A DNA stretch of 45,026 bases from Sphingomonas sp. PsM26 (GCA_030433805.1 JARUXA010000025.1:1-45026), one strand, 5' to 3'. Positions 1 to 9,327 are shown, numbered from the stretch's first letter. The notes: generated by a model from the letters alone, not told the origin. Numbers and translations: made by a program.

Positions 1-297
<297 letters not shown>

Positions 298-491
298 TAT
301 GACCAACATCATCGCAGTGGAATTCCACGATAACATCAGCATCTCTAGGAGCTGCTCTGCACATATTCTTACGTATGGATACGTGAAGGACATGCATAAG
401 AGCGACTTAGCTTTGAACGATCCAACGAGCCTAGAGGACCCGAAAGACCGTGTAGCCGCCGCCCACATGTCCCTTCATCTAAAACCAACAA

Positions 492-502
492 TGTCAAAGA
501 GC
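492..502 (-). promoter_or_regulatory. rrn boxA antitermination site
   Basis: The minus strand reads GCTCTTTGACA, continuing into TTGTTGG, about 195 nt upstream of the 16S 5' end. This matches the boxA element of alphaproteobacterial rRNA leaders, which loads the NusB/NusE antitermination complex. No protein gene is credible between 298 and 741. This stretch is the rRNA leader (298 to about 604) plus the promoter upstream of it. Confidence 0.75.
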
Positions 503-610
503 GCAGAATACCGACGCCTTGTCACACCCTTCTTTCAAAGGGCGAACCGAGCGCCGAGGATCTGGTGACTGCAGAAGCGAACCGTCCGGTCCGTCGCTGC
601 GGTGGAGTGG

Positions 611-639
611 TCTCTACGGGGCGAACCAAAGCCCGTCAA
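611..639 (-). promoter_or_regulatory. Predicted rrn promoter (sigma70 type)
   Basis: On the minus strand a -35 hexamer TTGACG (634-639) is followed after exactly 17 bp by a -10 hexamer TAGAGA (611-616), giving a start near 604. An A/T-rich stretch upstream (about 650-680) could act as an UP element. Position, spacing and the boxA downstream fit the single strong promoter of the rRNA operon. The start site is inferred, not mapped. Confidence 0.65.
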
Positions 640-741
640 CGCAAAAGTTTCGCGCAATGCGATTTTTCTTCAAGAACCCCTTCAAGACGCGTCGGTGCCC
701 GTGCAAACGCCACTACGAGCCGTATGGCGGACCCACCCGCG

Positions 742-1809
742 CTACATCGCCAAGGGCGCCGCATAGCCGGTCAGCTCAAGATACCCTCGCCCACCCGGCG
801 TACGAACCGCACCCTCCCAATAGACGGGCAAGCCACTCCGCCGGGCATCGAGTTCCTGCGCAGCGAACATCGGGGTCAGACGCCGTGTGATACGCTTCCC
901 ACCGACCCGGATCGTGAGGTCCTGGATGACCGGGTAGGTCGCCCCGGTCGCGCGACTGCGCCATGTGGCCACGGAGCGGAACGCCACATCGTTCGGCCCG
1001 AACACGGTCGTCGTGCCATCGCGCGTTCGCAACGACCCTCCCGCCCATAGCGTCCCGCCATCCTTACGACGGATACGAAACGCCATCAGCGCAGATCCAT
1101 CATCAAGATTGAGCCCGGTCCAGTCCCATCCCTGCGCTTCCGGCGCGAGATAGTTGGACGACCATTCCCGATCGAGCCACGCACTGCCCCGCACGCCAAC
1201 GCGGCGGCCACCTCGCTCGACTGTGCCGCTGACCTGCAGATGCGGGACCGAATAATAATAGCTGCCCTCGCCGGGCCGTGCGCCTTTGCGGCTATAGCCC
1301 CCCTGCCCTTGCGGTAGCGGCGGTTGGGTCGGATCGAAGGTGAGCGCGAGTTTGAACCCGTCCGCAGCGATGGTGGTGTGCCATCGCCCATCCGCGGCGC
1401 GGCGCAAACGCCAGTCGCGGATCGCAACGTTGGCGTCGCCTGTCGTGGCGGAGGCGAGACCGAAGCCTTGCCGTGCGGCGCGCTCGCCGTGCAGGAGCTT
1501 GCCGGTGCTTGGGTCCGACAGCGCGGCGTGGGCGAACAGGATCTGCGACGGGGCAAATCGACTGGGGTTTGCGGGGTCGCCCGGGGGACGCGTGCGGAAG
1601 AACGTGACCTGAAAGCCGAGGTCCCTGCCCTCCGCGGTACGAAGCCAGCCGGTCACGTACCACCATTCGGTGCGAAACGTGGGATGCGCGCCGTGGTCGG
1701 CGGGAAAGCGCAGGACGATTCCGGGACGGACTTGCGGATATGGCGTCGCTGCAGGCGCCGCCACACTGATCGCACCTAACACAGCGATCATCGCACATAC
1801 GCGCAGCAT
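742..1809 (-). CDS. CrtC/AttH-like lipocalin-domain secreted protein
   Basis: The 355-residue protein has an N-terminal signal peptide (about residues 1-22, hydrophobic, ending in an Ala-rich cleavage region). It then shows the features of the AttH / carotenoid 1,2-hydratase lipocalin superfamily: an EWWY motif near residue 48, a central DREWSSN motif and a WDWTGLNLDDGS motif. The ATG at 1809 is chosen because it overlaps the upstream permease stop as TGATG and has GGAGG 7 nt upstream. A TTG at 1815 is possible but less likely. Pairing with an ATPase and an FtsX-type permease recurs in other bacteria (AttEFGH-like systems), so the protein probably handles a lipid-like ligand in the periplasm. 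Carotenoid hydratase activity is not implied. Confidence 0.85.
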   Translation of the reverse strand: MLRVCAMIAVLGAISVAAPAATPYPQVRPGIVLRFPADHGAHPTFRTEWWYVTGWLRTAEGRDLGFQVTFFRTRPPGDPANPSRFAPSQILFAHAALSDPSTGKLLHGERAARQGFGLASATTGDANVAIRDWRLRRAADGRWHTTIAADGFKLALTFDPTQPPLPQGQGGYSRKGARPGEGSYYYSVPHLQVSGTVERGGRRVGVRGSAWLDREWSSNYLAPEAQGWDWTGLNLDDGSALMAFRIRRKDGGTLWAGGSLRTRDGTTTVFGPNDVAFRSVATWRSRATGATYPVIQDLTIRVGGKRITRRLTPMFAAQELDARRSGLPVYWEGAVRTPGGRGYLELTGYAAPLAM

Positions 1810-4334
1810 CACCAATCCTCCCGAACCGAGGCGATCGCGCTGCGGGCGGTCGCGCGCCGCCCTGCCAATACCGCGGTCACCGTTGCCGCGCCGGTCAGGG
1901 CGGCGGTGACAGTTGCCAGTGTTAACAAGGGGATACGCGTCGTCATCGTCCAGTTGAACGACTGCGGGTTAATCACATGGATCAGCACCTGCGCCAACAC
2001 GAGCCCGAGCAAGATCCCGGCAAGTGCGCCCGTCAGGCCGACGATCGCGCCTTCGGTTGCAAGCATATCAGTCAGTTGGCGGCGAGTCAGTCCGAGGTGG
2101 CGAAGCATGCCGAATTCGCGTTCGCGCGAGATCGTCTGAGCGGACATGGTTGCCGCGACCCCGGCGAGCCCCACGAGAATCGCCACCGCTTCAAGCAGAT
2201 AGGTGACCGCGAAGCTGCGATCGAACAGCGTCAGCGCGAGACGGCGCAAGGTTGCGGGTCGTGTGATCTCGACCTGACCCCGCAGGCCCGCGGGGAGCCG
2301 TGCGGTCAGCCCCGCGGCGACGCGATCGATGTCGTAACCTGCTGCTACGGTTGCGGAAATCTCGTCGCGGCCATCGTCACCGGTCAGCCGCTGGTAATCC
2401 GCTTCATCGAGCAGCACCGCCCCCGCCTGCCGCCCGTAATCGCGCCAGACCCCTGCCACGAAGAAGCGCCTTTTCCCCGCAATTGGCAGCAGAATCGTGT
2501 CGCCCGGGTCCCATTTGTAGAGCCGTTGGGCCGGTTCTGACACCCAAACGGGTATGGTTTGAGCCGGAATGATCCGTGCACGGTCGATCAATACGAGCAA
2601 CGGATCCCGCGCATTGCGTTCGGGCCGGGCGATCAGGCTGACGGGGGGCCGGTCGGCGGTGATGGTCAGCGGAATCTGGCGGCTGAACGCGACGGTCGCG
2701 ATCCCGGGGGTTGCCGCGAGGCGCGTGCGCGTCGCGGGGTCGAACGACGCCCCCGCAGTGGTGCGCGCGTACAGGTCCGCGCCGAGCACCGCACCGAGCC
2801 AGTCGTCGACTGCGCCCCGGAAGCTCGTCACCATCGTTGCCATCGCGATCATCAGCGCGGTCGAGGCGACGATCCCGCACAAGGCCGTCGCGGCCTCGCC
2901 CGGTGCGCCGTAAAGGTGACGGACCGCGAGCATCCGGGGGACACCGCCCTGCCCGCGCGCCGCGACCGGCGCGAGCAGCGTTCGCGCGAACCACGGCACG
3001 CCCGCGACGCCGCCGGCAAGGATGAGCGCCATCCCGATGAACCCGAACACCGGCAATCCACCGACCGCGGGCAGCAACGCGACACCCGCGCCCGCCGCCA
3101 GCAGCACGACCGCAGGGATCCACGGGACGGGTCGGCGTGGATCGAGCACATCTCCGGCGTTCTTGAGGGCTGCCGCCGGTGCGGCGCGGGCCGCCGCCAG
3201 CGCGGGGAGCGCGCTGCCAAGGCACGCCGCGACGAGCCCGAGCGCGAAAAAGCCGGACGCGGCGAGCGGCTGGAACACCATGCGCACCCCGCCCCCGCCA
3301 AAATATCCAGCGCCGAGATCGCCGCCGAACCAGCGCAACGCCCCCCACGCCAGCCAATAGCCCGCGAGCAGGCCGACCGCGGAGCCGACCACGCCGATGA
3401 CGACGCCTTCCGTGACGATCGCGGCGATGACTGCGCCGCGGGGCATGCCGAGCGTGCGAAGCAAGGCGAAGGCGCGCTGACGGCGCACCACCGACAGAGA
3501 CTGCGCGGAATAGACCAGAAACCCGCCAGTCAGCAGCGCAACGAGCGCGAGCATGTCGAGATTGACGCGATAGGCGCGCGACAATGCATCGCCTTGCGCG
3601 TTCTGTGCCGCCGCGGTCGACAGGATCGCATCCTCGGGCAAAAGCGCGCGCAGCACGGGTTCCGCAACGGACCGATCGGACAGCGCGAGATCGAGCCGGT
3701 CGATCCGTCCCAGCTTGCCGAACCGCCACTGCGCCGCGGCGATGTCGATCACGCCGATCGCGACGTCGTCGGCCGCAGGCAAGGTTCCCGCAATCCGCAG
3801 CCGGACGGTCCGCCCGTTTGCGACCACCGGCACGGTCGCTCCGACTCGCGCGCCGGTCTGCGTCAGCGCCCGCCGCGACAGGTACAAAGCGGTTTCGTCG
3901 AACGCGGCATCATTGTCGGCATCGGGCCCCGCCGCGCGTCGCCCGATCAGCGACGGCGTGACGTTCGCCGCGCGGATCACATCGACGCCCAGCACCGTCA
4001 GCCGGGTCTTGCCGATCCGTGCGGACAGGCTGACGACGGGGCTCGCGTCGGAGACACCGGCCGTCGTGGCGACGCGCGGATAGACGCGTTCATCAAAGCC
4101 TAGCGGACTGGTCCCCCGGATCGACAGTTCGGCCGCCCCACTGACGCCGCGCATCGCGCCGTCGAACGACGACAGCGCGCTGCCGTTGACGAGATGGACC
4201 GCAAAGCCGAGCGCAACGCCGACCGCGATCGCGACGGCGGTCGTCACGAAACGCGCTGGGTGGAAGCGCCACTCGCCGCCGATCAGCCAGCCGAGCGCCA
4301 ATCTTCCGGAGATCAGTCCGGCGCGTTCAGCCAC
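1809..4334 (-). CDS. FtsX-family ABC transporter permease (MacB/LolC-like, duplicated)
   Basis: The 841-residue inner-membrane protein has one N-terminal membrane segment (about residues 20-45), a large periplasmic domain, a first FtsX-type bundle of helices around 260-420, a second long periplasmic domain and a second FtsX bundle near the C-terminus (about 700-830). This duplicated layout is typical of type VII ABC permeases that move or extract lipids, lipoproteins or hydrophobic compounds instead of importing solutes. It overlaps the upstream ATPase gene by 8 bp and the downstream lipocalin gene by 1 bp, so the three are translated together. The substrate is unknown. Confidence 0.9.
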   Translation of the reverse strand: MAERAGLISGRLALGWLIGGEWRFHPARFVTTAVAIAVGVALGFAVHLVNGSALSSFDGAMRGVSGAAELSIRGTSPLGFDERVYPRVATTAGVSDASPVVSLSARIGKTRLTVLGVDVIRAANVTPSLIGRRAAGPDADNDAAFDETALYLSRRALTQTGARVGATVPVVANGRTVRLRIAGTLPAADDVAIGVIDIAAAQWRFGKLGRIDRLDLALSDRSVAEPVLRALLPEDAILSTAAAQNAQGDALSRAYRVNLDMLALVALLTGGFLVYSAQSLSVVRRQRAFALLRTLGMPRGAVIAAIVTEGVVIGVVGSAVGLLAGYWLAWGALRWFGGDLGAGYFGGGGVRMVFQPLAASGFFALGLVAACLGSALPALAAARAAPAAALKNAGDVLDPRRPVPWIPAVVLLAAGAGVALLPAVGGLPVFGFIGMALILAGGVAGVPWFARTLLAPVAARGQGGVPRMLAVRHLYGAPGEAATALCGIVASTALMIAMATMVTSFRGAVDDWLGAVLGADLYARTTAGASFDPATRTRLAATPGIATVAFSRQIPLTITADRPPVSLIARPERNARDPLLVLIDRARIIPAQTIPVWVSEPAQRLYKWDPGDTILLPIAGKRRFFVAGVWRDYGRQAGAVLLDEADYQRLTGDDGRDEISATVAAGYDIDRVAAGLTARLPAGLRGQVEITRPATLRRLALTLFDRSFAVTYLLEAVAILVGLAGVAATMSAQTISREREFGMLRHLGLTRRQLTDMLATEGAIVGLTGALAGILLGLVLAQVLIHVINPQSFNWTMTTRIPLLTLATVTAALTGAATVTAVLAGRRATARSAIASVREDW

Positions 4335-5034
4335 GCCGCTCGACCAATCCGTTCGCGCCGAGCGTCAAGACGCGATCGGCGATCGCTGCGCTTGCCTCGG
4401 AATGCGTCACCATCACGCCCGCCGCGCCGTTCCCCCGCACCGCTTCCGCGAACAATGCCAGCACGCGTGCCGCGGTTTCCGGATCGAGATTGCCGGTCGG
4501 TTCGTCTGCCAAAATCAGCGCGGGGCGGTGAACCAGGGCGCGCGCGATCGCGACGCGCTGCAATTCGCCGCCGGACAGATCGCGCGCATAGCCGCTGCCG
4601 CGCCCTGCCAGTCCGACCGCTTCAAGCATCGCCTCCGCGCGTGCATCCGCGGCGCGCACGTCGGGGGACACGAGCGCGAGCGGGAGCGCAACGTTCTGCC
4701 GCAGCGTCAGATACGGAAGGATGTGGAAGGCCTGGAACACGAAGCCGATTCGCTCGCGCCGCAAGCGGGTCCGTGCGGTCTCGTCGAGGGTGCCGAGAAC
4801 GGTACCGTCGACCGCCACCGTGCCGCTGTCCGCATCGTCGAGCCCCGCGAGAATATTGAGCAGCGTGGATTTGCCCACGCCCGATTCACCGATGATCGCA
4901 ACCAGTTCGCCGGGCATCACCGCAAGATCGAGATGGCGGAACAGTTGCCGAGGCCCGGGCACCAACTTTGCCAGCGACCGAACGTCGAGCAGCGCGCCGT
5001 TGCCGCCCTTCTCCCCAAGCGAGACTTCGCCCAT
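4327..5034 (-). CDS. ABC transporter ATP-binding protein (LolD/MacB-like)
   Basis: This cytoplasmic ATPase of 235 residues shows Walker A GESGVGKST (about 49-57), signature LSGGELQRVAIARA, Walker B LILADEPTGNLD and a switch histidine in VMVTHS. The LADEPTGNLD form is typical of ATPases that pair with FtsX-type permeases, which fits the overlapping downstream gene. The start at 5034 is preferred because GGAG lies about 9 nt upstream. The frame is open further upstream (to 5121), but that extension is Arg-rich and unlike the family. It is the first gene of the three-gene operon. Confidence 0.92.
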   Translation of the reverse strand: MGEVSLGEKGGNGALLDVRSLAKLVPGPRQLFRHLDLAVMPGELVAIIGESGVGKSTLLNILAGLDDADSGTVAVDGTVLGTLDETARTRLRRERIGFVFQAFHILPYLTLRQNVALPLALVSPDVRAADARAEAMLEAVGLAGRGSGYARDLSGGELQRVAIARALVHRPALILADEPTGNLDPETAARVLALFAEAVRGNGAAGVMVTHSEASAAIADRVLTLGANGLVERRG

Positions 5035-5206
5035 CGCCAACGCTCCGTTCCCCCGGCGCGGATCGCGATCGACCGGCACCAGACGGGTACAGTCGATCCG
5101 GCCATTCGGTTCCCTGCGCAAGCGAAGATCGCGTGCCGGGCGGAAATGGGTGTCGATCCCGTCCGGTTGATGGCAAACGGTCGGCGAGATCGATCGAGCA
5201 GGAACG

Positions 5207-5410
5207 ATGATGGACGTTGGGACGAGCGTAGATGAAACCGGGACACTGATCCGCGACGGCGGGGCATTCTACCTGCAACGGGATTTGGGGGGCCGGTTCG
5301 CGCTCGAATTGCAGCGGACCCCGGTCGATCTGGTAGAGAAACGCGTACGGTTGCGCGGGACGATCATCGGGCCGGAGCGAGTCAGTGCCGATGGGGTCGC
5401 CCCCGCCTGA
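5207..5410 (+). CDS. Small DUF5818-like protein
   Basis: This short protein of 67 residues reads as a compact beta-rich domain: an ETGTLIRDGGAFYLQRD segment, then ALELQRTPVDLVEKRVRLRG. I recall similar small proteins in sphingomonads (DUF5818), but that match is from memory. An AGGA motif lies about 8 nt before the tandem ATGATG start. It diverges from the ABC operon across about 170 bp and converges on the MFS gene with only 6 bp between stops. The function is unknown. The pattern resembles OB-like domains, which is a guess. Confidence 0.65.
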   Translation: MMDVGTSVDETGTLIRDGGAFYLQRDLGGRFALELQRTPVDLVEKRVRLRGTIIGPERVSADGVAPA

Positions 5411-5416
5411 CCGGCT

Positions 5417-6712
5417 TCATGCCGTGCCGGGGTCGAACGGGCGGTCCGGCCGCATGAAGAACGACAGGCCTGCGCCCACGAGCAGCAAAGCGATCGACGC
5501 CAGGAACGGCGCGGTCCAGCTCCCCGTCAGGTCGAGCACCGCCCCGAACACTAGCGGCGACAGAATGCCCGCGAGACCAAAACCGAAGTTCATCATTCCA
5601 CTGGCGGCACCCGCATGGTCGGGCGCGATGTCCATCGGCACTGCCCAGATCGGCGCGACGACCAGTTCGGAGAAGAAGAAGGCAATCGACAGGCAGATCG
5701 CGACCTTGGTCAGGTCATGCGTGAGCACCACCGGGATCAGAAAGACGAACGCCCCGAGCATTCCGGTGATGATGACGTTGCGCCGTGCCGCCTGCAAATT
5801 GCCGGTCGCGCGGTAGATCCGGTCGCTGACCAGACCGCCCACCGCATCCCCCGCCACGCCGCCAAGCAAGACCCCGGCGGAAAACAACGCCGAATGCGCA
5901 AGATCGAGATGGAAGTTCTTGAAGAAGAACGAGGGTAGCCAGGTCAGGAAGACCCACAGCGTCCAGCCGTAGCAGAAGTCGACCGCGGTCACCGGCGCGA
6001 TGCGGCGCGCGAGCCGCCACCAGCGCACCGGCGGTGCCGTCGATCGCGTGGATACCGGCGGCAGGGCCGCGATGTCGTCCGGGGTCATCCCGGGATGGCT
6101 GCGCGGATCGTCGCGTGCGACCCAGAACCACAACGCCACCCAGATGAGGTTGAACAATCCGAGCGCGACGAATGCGCCACGCCACGACGCGAAGGTCAGG
6201 ACCGCGACCACCAGCGGCGGGGTAAGCGCATTGCCCAGCCGTGCCGCCGCATGGGTGATGCCTTGCGCGAACCCCCAGCGCGATACCGGCAGCCATGTCG
6301 CGATCGCGCGCGTCGCGCTGGGGAAAGCGAACCCTTCGCCGAAGCCGAGCGCAAGCCGCAGCGCGAACAAGGAGGCAAGCCCGCCGACCAGCCCCGTCAG
6401 CATCGTCGCCACGGTGACGAGCGCGCCGCAGAACAGCAGCGTGCGCCGCGTGCCGAAGCGATCGCTGATCCACCCGCCGAACAACTGGATCAGCGCATAG
6501 GGGTAGGAAAAGGCCGAGACCGCGAGACCGAATTGCGCGTTGGTCAGCCCGAGGTCGGCGGTCATCGCAGGCGCGATCGTCGCGATGTTGACGCGCTCGA
6601 CGTAGAGCACGAGGTACATCACGCAGAGCACCGCGAGCACCTGGCTCGGAACGCTCAACCCGAACCCGCGACGGCGCGGACCGTCCGTCGCCTGCCCTGC
6701 CTTACCGATCAC
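5417..6712 (-). CDS. MFS transporter (anion:cation symporter-like)
   Basis: The 431-residue protein has about 12 predicted membrane helices. The first region (VLCVMYLVLYVERVNIATIAP) and the GWISDRFGTRR loop between helices 2 and 3 are major facilitator signatures. The overall look is that of the anion:cation symporter group (phthalate, hexuronate and similar carboxylates). The GTG at 6712 is chosen because it overlaps the dioxygenase stop as GTGA. Upstream in-frame sequence lies inside the dioxygenase gene and has no membrane character. Coupling to a 2-oxoglutarate dioxygenase suggests that it imports that enzyme's substrate. Confidence 0.88.
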   Translation of the reverse strand: MIGKAGQATDGPRRRGFGLSVPSQVLAVLCVMYLVLYVERVNIATIAPAMTADLGLTNAQFGLAVSAFSYPYALIQLFGGWISDRFGTRRTLLFCGALVTVATMLTGLVGGLASLFALRLALGFGEGFAFPSATRAIATWLPVSRWGFAQGITHAAARLGNALTPPLVVAVLTFASWRGAFVALGLFNLIWVALWFWVARDDPRSHPGMTPDDIAALPPVSTRSTAPPVRWWRLARRIAPVTAVDFCYGWTLWVFLTWLPSFFFKNFHLDLAHSALFSAGVLLGGVAGDAVGGLVSDRIYRATGNLQAARRNVIITGMLGAFVFLIPVVLTHDLTKVAICLSIAFFFSELVVAPIWAVPMDIAPDHAGAASGMMNFGFGLAGILSPLVFGAVLDLTGSWTAPFLASIALLLVGAGLSFFMRPDRPFDPGTA

Positions 6713-7587
6713 GCAGGGCGGCTTTCGCCCTTGATCTGCGTGCGATGCATCACGCGCCGCGTGTTCGGATCGAACGGATCGCGCCGGTGCATCGTGCAGC
6801 GATTGTCCCACAGCACGAGGTCGCCGACCTGCCAGACGTTGGTCCAGGTCAGCGCCGCCTGATCGACATGGCTCCAGAGGTCGTCGAGCAACGCCTCGGA
6901 CTCGGTCAAGTCGAGCCCCTCGATATAGGCGTTGCGACGACGGCCCAGATACAAGGCGGGGCGGCCGGTTTCGGGGTGCGTATAGACGAGGGGATGCAGC
7001 GCGCCCGGCGCTTCGCGCGGGTCGTCGCTCGGGGTCACCCCCTGCCGCACATAGCCGCCGCTGTTGTACGTCCCGTCATGTTTTACGCGGCGACCGGCGA
7101 TGCGCTGCTTGAGGGCATCGGGAAGCGAGTCGTACAGCGCGTACATGTTGATGAAGCTGGTGTTCCCGCCGGTCGGCGGAACCTCGAGCGCGTAGAGCGC
7201 GCTCGCCTTGGGGGGCTGCTCGACGTAGGACATGTCGGTGTGCCAGACCGCCTCGCCATTGCCGAGGCTGCCGATCGGCTCGCCATTCTCTACGACGTTC
7301 GACACGACATATAACTCTGGCATGCCGCCGACGACCCGCCGCCCGGTTTCCTGGATCGGTGCATGGTCGAGCGCACCGAGGCGTCGGCTGAACGCGATGA
7401 GATCGGCGGGCGTCAGTTCCTGGTGGCGGAACAGCAGGACAAGGTTCTGCAGCCAGGCGGCGTGGATCGCGGCAAAATTGTCGTCGCTGAGCGTCCGCAA
7501 GTCGATGTCGCGGACTTCCGCACCGAGTCCGCCGGTCGTTGGACGGACGTCCAGATGCGCGCCGCTGCGTTGGCGATCTTCGATCAT
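6709..7587 (-). CDS. TauD/TfdA-family Fe(II)/2-oxoglutarate dioxygenase
   Basis: The 292-residue enzyme carries the facial triad of the family: His116 and Asp118 in VWHTDMSY, and His267 in TMHRRDP. Arg278 sits 11 residues later where TauD binds the 2-oxoglutarate carboxylate. Such enzymes hydroxylate next to a heteroatom and release sulfite, a phenol or an aldehyde from taurine, phenoxyacetates or related acids. The ATG at 7587 has AGGAG 5 nt upstream. It is co-transcribed with a symporter and has no linked Tau/Ssu ABC genes, so an organic acid substrate is as likely as a sulfonate. The exact substrate cannot be read from the sequence. Confidence 0.9.
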   Translation of the reverse strand: MIEDRQRSGAHLDVRPTTGGLGAEVRDIDLRTLSDDNFAAIHAAWLQNLVLLFRHQELTPADLIAFSRRLGALDHAPIQETGRRVVGGMPELYVVSNVVENGEPIGSLGNGEAVWHTDMSYVEQPPKASALYALEVPPTGGNTSFINMYALYDSLPDALKQRIAGRRVKHDGTYNSGGYVRQGVTPSDDPREAPGALHPLVYTHPETGRPALYLGRRRNAYIEGLDLTESEALLDDLWSHVDQAALTWTNVWQVGDLVLWDNRCTMHRRDPFDPNTRRVMHRTQIKGESRPA

Positions 7588-7753
7588 AACCACTCCTGTT
7601 TCGCGCGACCCGCCAATATTCGGAGGGCGTGATCGCGTTGCAGGAGGATAGGTAAACCGGCCGCCAGCGCTGCCTTGCAAATGTTTGGCCGCGGTAAAGT
7701 TTTGATGTTTCTCAGGGGCATCCGTTCGGCTGTCCTTGAATGCACCCATTGAG

Positions 7754-7780
7754 CCATCCATATACCATCCATGTGGATGG
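7754..7780. promoter_or_regulatory. Candidate ribbon-helix-helix operator (repeat cluster)
   Basis: Two direct copies of CCATCCAT (7754-7761 and 7765-7772) are followed by an inverted copy TGGATGG (7774-7780). The second and third units form a 7-bp inverted repeat around a 2-bp centre. The cluster ends 13 bp before the start codon of a ribbon-helix-helix regulator gene. Short tandem and inverted half-sites in this position are what autoregulating proteins of that fold bind. It lies in the 206-bp region shared with the divergent dioxygenase gene. Confidence 0.5.
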
Positions 7781-7793
7781 TGGGATGATAAGC

Positions 7794-8207
7794 ATGGCTG
7801 TCGGAGTGCGCGAGGCAAAGCAGAGCGAAAGCGAGAAGATCACGATCAATCTCGGTTTCGTCGATCTTGGCTATGTCGATCTTCTCGTCCGCGAGGGGTT
7901 CTACGGCAACCGCACCGATTTCATTCGGACGGCGATCCGCAACCAGCTTGACCGGCACGGTGAAGCTGCGCGCCAGTCAACCGTCCGCCGCCAGTTGCAG
8001 CTTGGCCTGTGCCATTATGCCGCACGCGATCTCGAAGCGACGCGCGCGGCGGGCGAGTTGCTCGACATTCGCGTGCTCGGCCTTGCCACCATCGCCGCCG
8101 ACGTCACGCCGGAACTTGCACGGGCGACGATCGGTTCGATCACCGTGCTTGGCGCGCTGCATGCGAGCCCCGCGGTCAAGGCCGCGCTGGCCGACCGCAT
8201 CGCCTGA
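7794..8207 (+). CDS. CopG-like ribbon-helix-helix regulator
   Basis: The N-terminal part of this 137-residue protein (ESEKITINLGFVDLGYVDLL, then an RTDFIRTAIRNQLDRH helix pair) fits a ribbon-helix-helix DNA-binding domain: a short beta strand and two helices. The C-terminal half has hydrophobic periodicity and may be a dimerization or sensor part. The ATG at 7794 is chosen because the conserved domain starts shortly after. In-frame ATGs at 7740 and 7785 would add residues encoded by the repeat cluster. The next gene, an esterase, begins 27 bp after the stop, so the regulator probably controls its own operon. I recall this pairing in other alphaproteobacteria. Confidence 0.75.
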   Translation: MAVGVREAKQSESEKITINLGFVDLGYVDLLVREGFYGNRTDFIRTAIRNQLDRHGEAARQSTVRRQLQLGLCHYAARDLEATRAAGELLDIRVLGLATIAADVTPELARATIGSITVLGALHASPAVKAALADRIA

Positions 8208-8234
8208 CCCCTTTCGTACCTGGAGTATCCTATC

Positions 8235-9302
8235 ATGGCCCTGATCCCTTCAATGGCCGAGGCGCTACGGCTGAGCCGGTCCGGCGATCTGCTCGGCGCG
8301 ACCCGGCTGGTTCGCGGCGTGATGACGGGTGAGGCTGCGCCTGCCGCTTCGCCCGCGCATCCCGCGACGCGCGTTACCGACGTGACGCCCGGCCGCACCG
8401 CGGCGAAAGCCGATCCCGTCAGCACCCGCGCACCTGATTCGGTGGGCAGTTTTGAGGCGCGAACACACCGCGGTTCGGCAGGCTCGATCGACTATATGCT
8501 GTATCGTCCGGCGGGGGCCCGCCCCGCCATGCCGCTCGTCGTCATGCTCCACGGCTGTACGCAATCGCCCGAGGATTTCGCGCGGGGGACGCGCATGAAC
8601 CAACTGGCCGACGAATATGGCTGCCTGGTTGCCTATCCGCGCCAGACCCAGTCCGCGAACATGCAGAAGTGCTGGAACTGGTTCCAGCCGGGCAACCAGC
8701 AGCGCGACCGCGGCGAGCCCGCGCTGATCGCCGGGGTGGTGCGCGACATTGTGGAGCAGGAACAGGCCGATGCGACCCGCGTCTACGCCGCGGGCCTGTC
8801 CGCAGGCGGTGCCGCCGCGGCGATCATGGCGGATGCCTATCCCGACGTCTTCGCGGCGATCGGGGTGCATTCGGGGATCGCCTGCGGTGCAGCCCGCGAC
8901 TTGCCGAGTGCGCTGTCGGCGATGAAGAATGGCAAGCAAGGGAGCACGACACGGCATGCCGGTGCGAGCGCGCGGTTCGTCCCCGTCATCACCTTCCACG
9001 GCGATCGCGACACGACGGTGGGCGAGGTCAATGCGCGCGATATCGTCGAGGCGGCAACCGCTGCCACCACCGTGAAGGATCCCGTAACCGTCGAGAAGGG
9101 CAGCGCGAACGGCCGCAGTTATTCCCGTGCGTTAACCCGCGATGCGTGCGGTGTCATCGTGATCGAGCAATGGACGATCGCGGGGGCGGGTCACGCCTGG
9201 TCGGGCGGCGATGCGGCGGGTTCCTATGCCGACGCCGCCGGCCCCGATGCATCACGCGCGATGCTGGACTTCTTTCTGACGCACAAACGCAGCGGATCGT
9301 AA
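8235..9302 (+). CDS. PHB depolymerase-family esterase
   Basis: The 355-residue alpha/beta hydrolase has an HGC oxyanion motif (about 106-108), a nucleophile Ser189 in GLSAGGAAA, a likely acid Asp in FHGDRDTTV and a catalytic His in GAGHAWSGG. These are hallmarks of the esterase/PHB depolymerase (LpqC-like) family. There is no clear signal peptide. The first 70 residues are Ala/Pro-rich and poorly structured, so an intracellular or surface-associated role is open. A GGAG motif precedes the ATG by about 9 nt. It follows the ribbon-helix-helix gene and converges with the next gene. True substrates in this family include aryl and feruloyl esters as well as polyesters. Confidence 0.85.
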   Translation: MALIPSMAEALRLSRSGDLLGATRLVRGVMTGEAAPAASPAHPATRVTDVTPGRTAAKADPVSTRAPDSVGSFEARTHRGSAGSIDYMLYRPAGARPAMPLVVMLHGCTQSPEDFARGTRMNQLADEYGCLVAYPRQTQSANMQKCWNWFQPGNQQRDRGEPALIAGVVRDIVEQEQADATRVYAAGLSAGGAAAAIMADAYPDVFAAIGVHSGIACGAARDLPSALSAMKNGKQGSTTRHAGASARFVPVITFHGDRDTTVGEVNARDIVEAATAATTVKDPVTVEKGSANGRSYSRALTRDACGVIVIEQWTIAGAGHAWSGGDAAGSYADAAGPDASRAMLDFFLTHKRSGS

Positions 9303-9327
9303 CGCTATCGCGTCGATCCAGCCTGCA

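Noticed and set aside
2559..4103. Open frame of about 510 codons on the plus strand
   Set aside because: It is antisense to the FtsX-type permease and has a highly charged composition without a fold.
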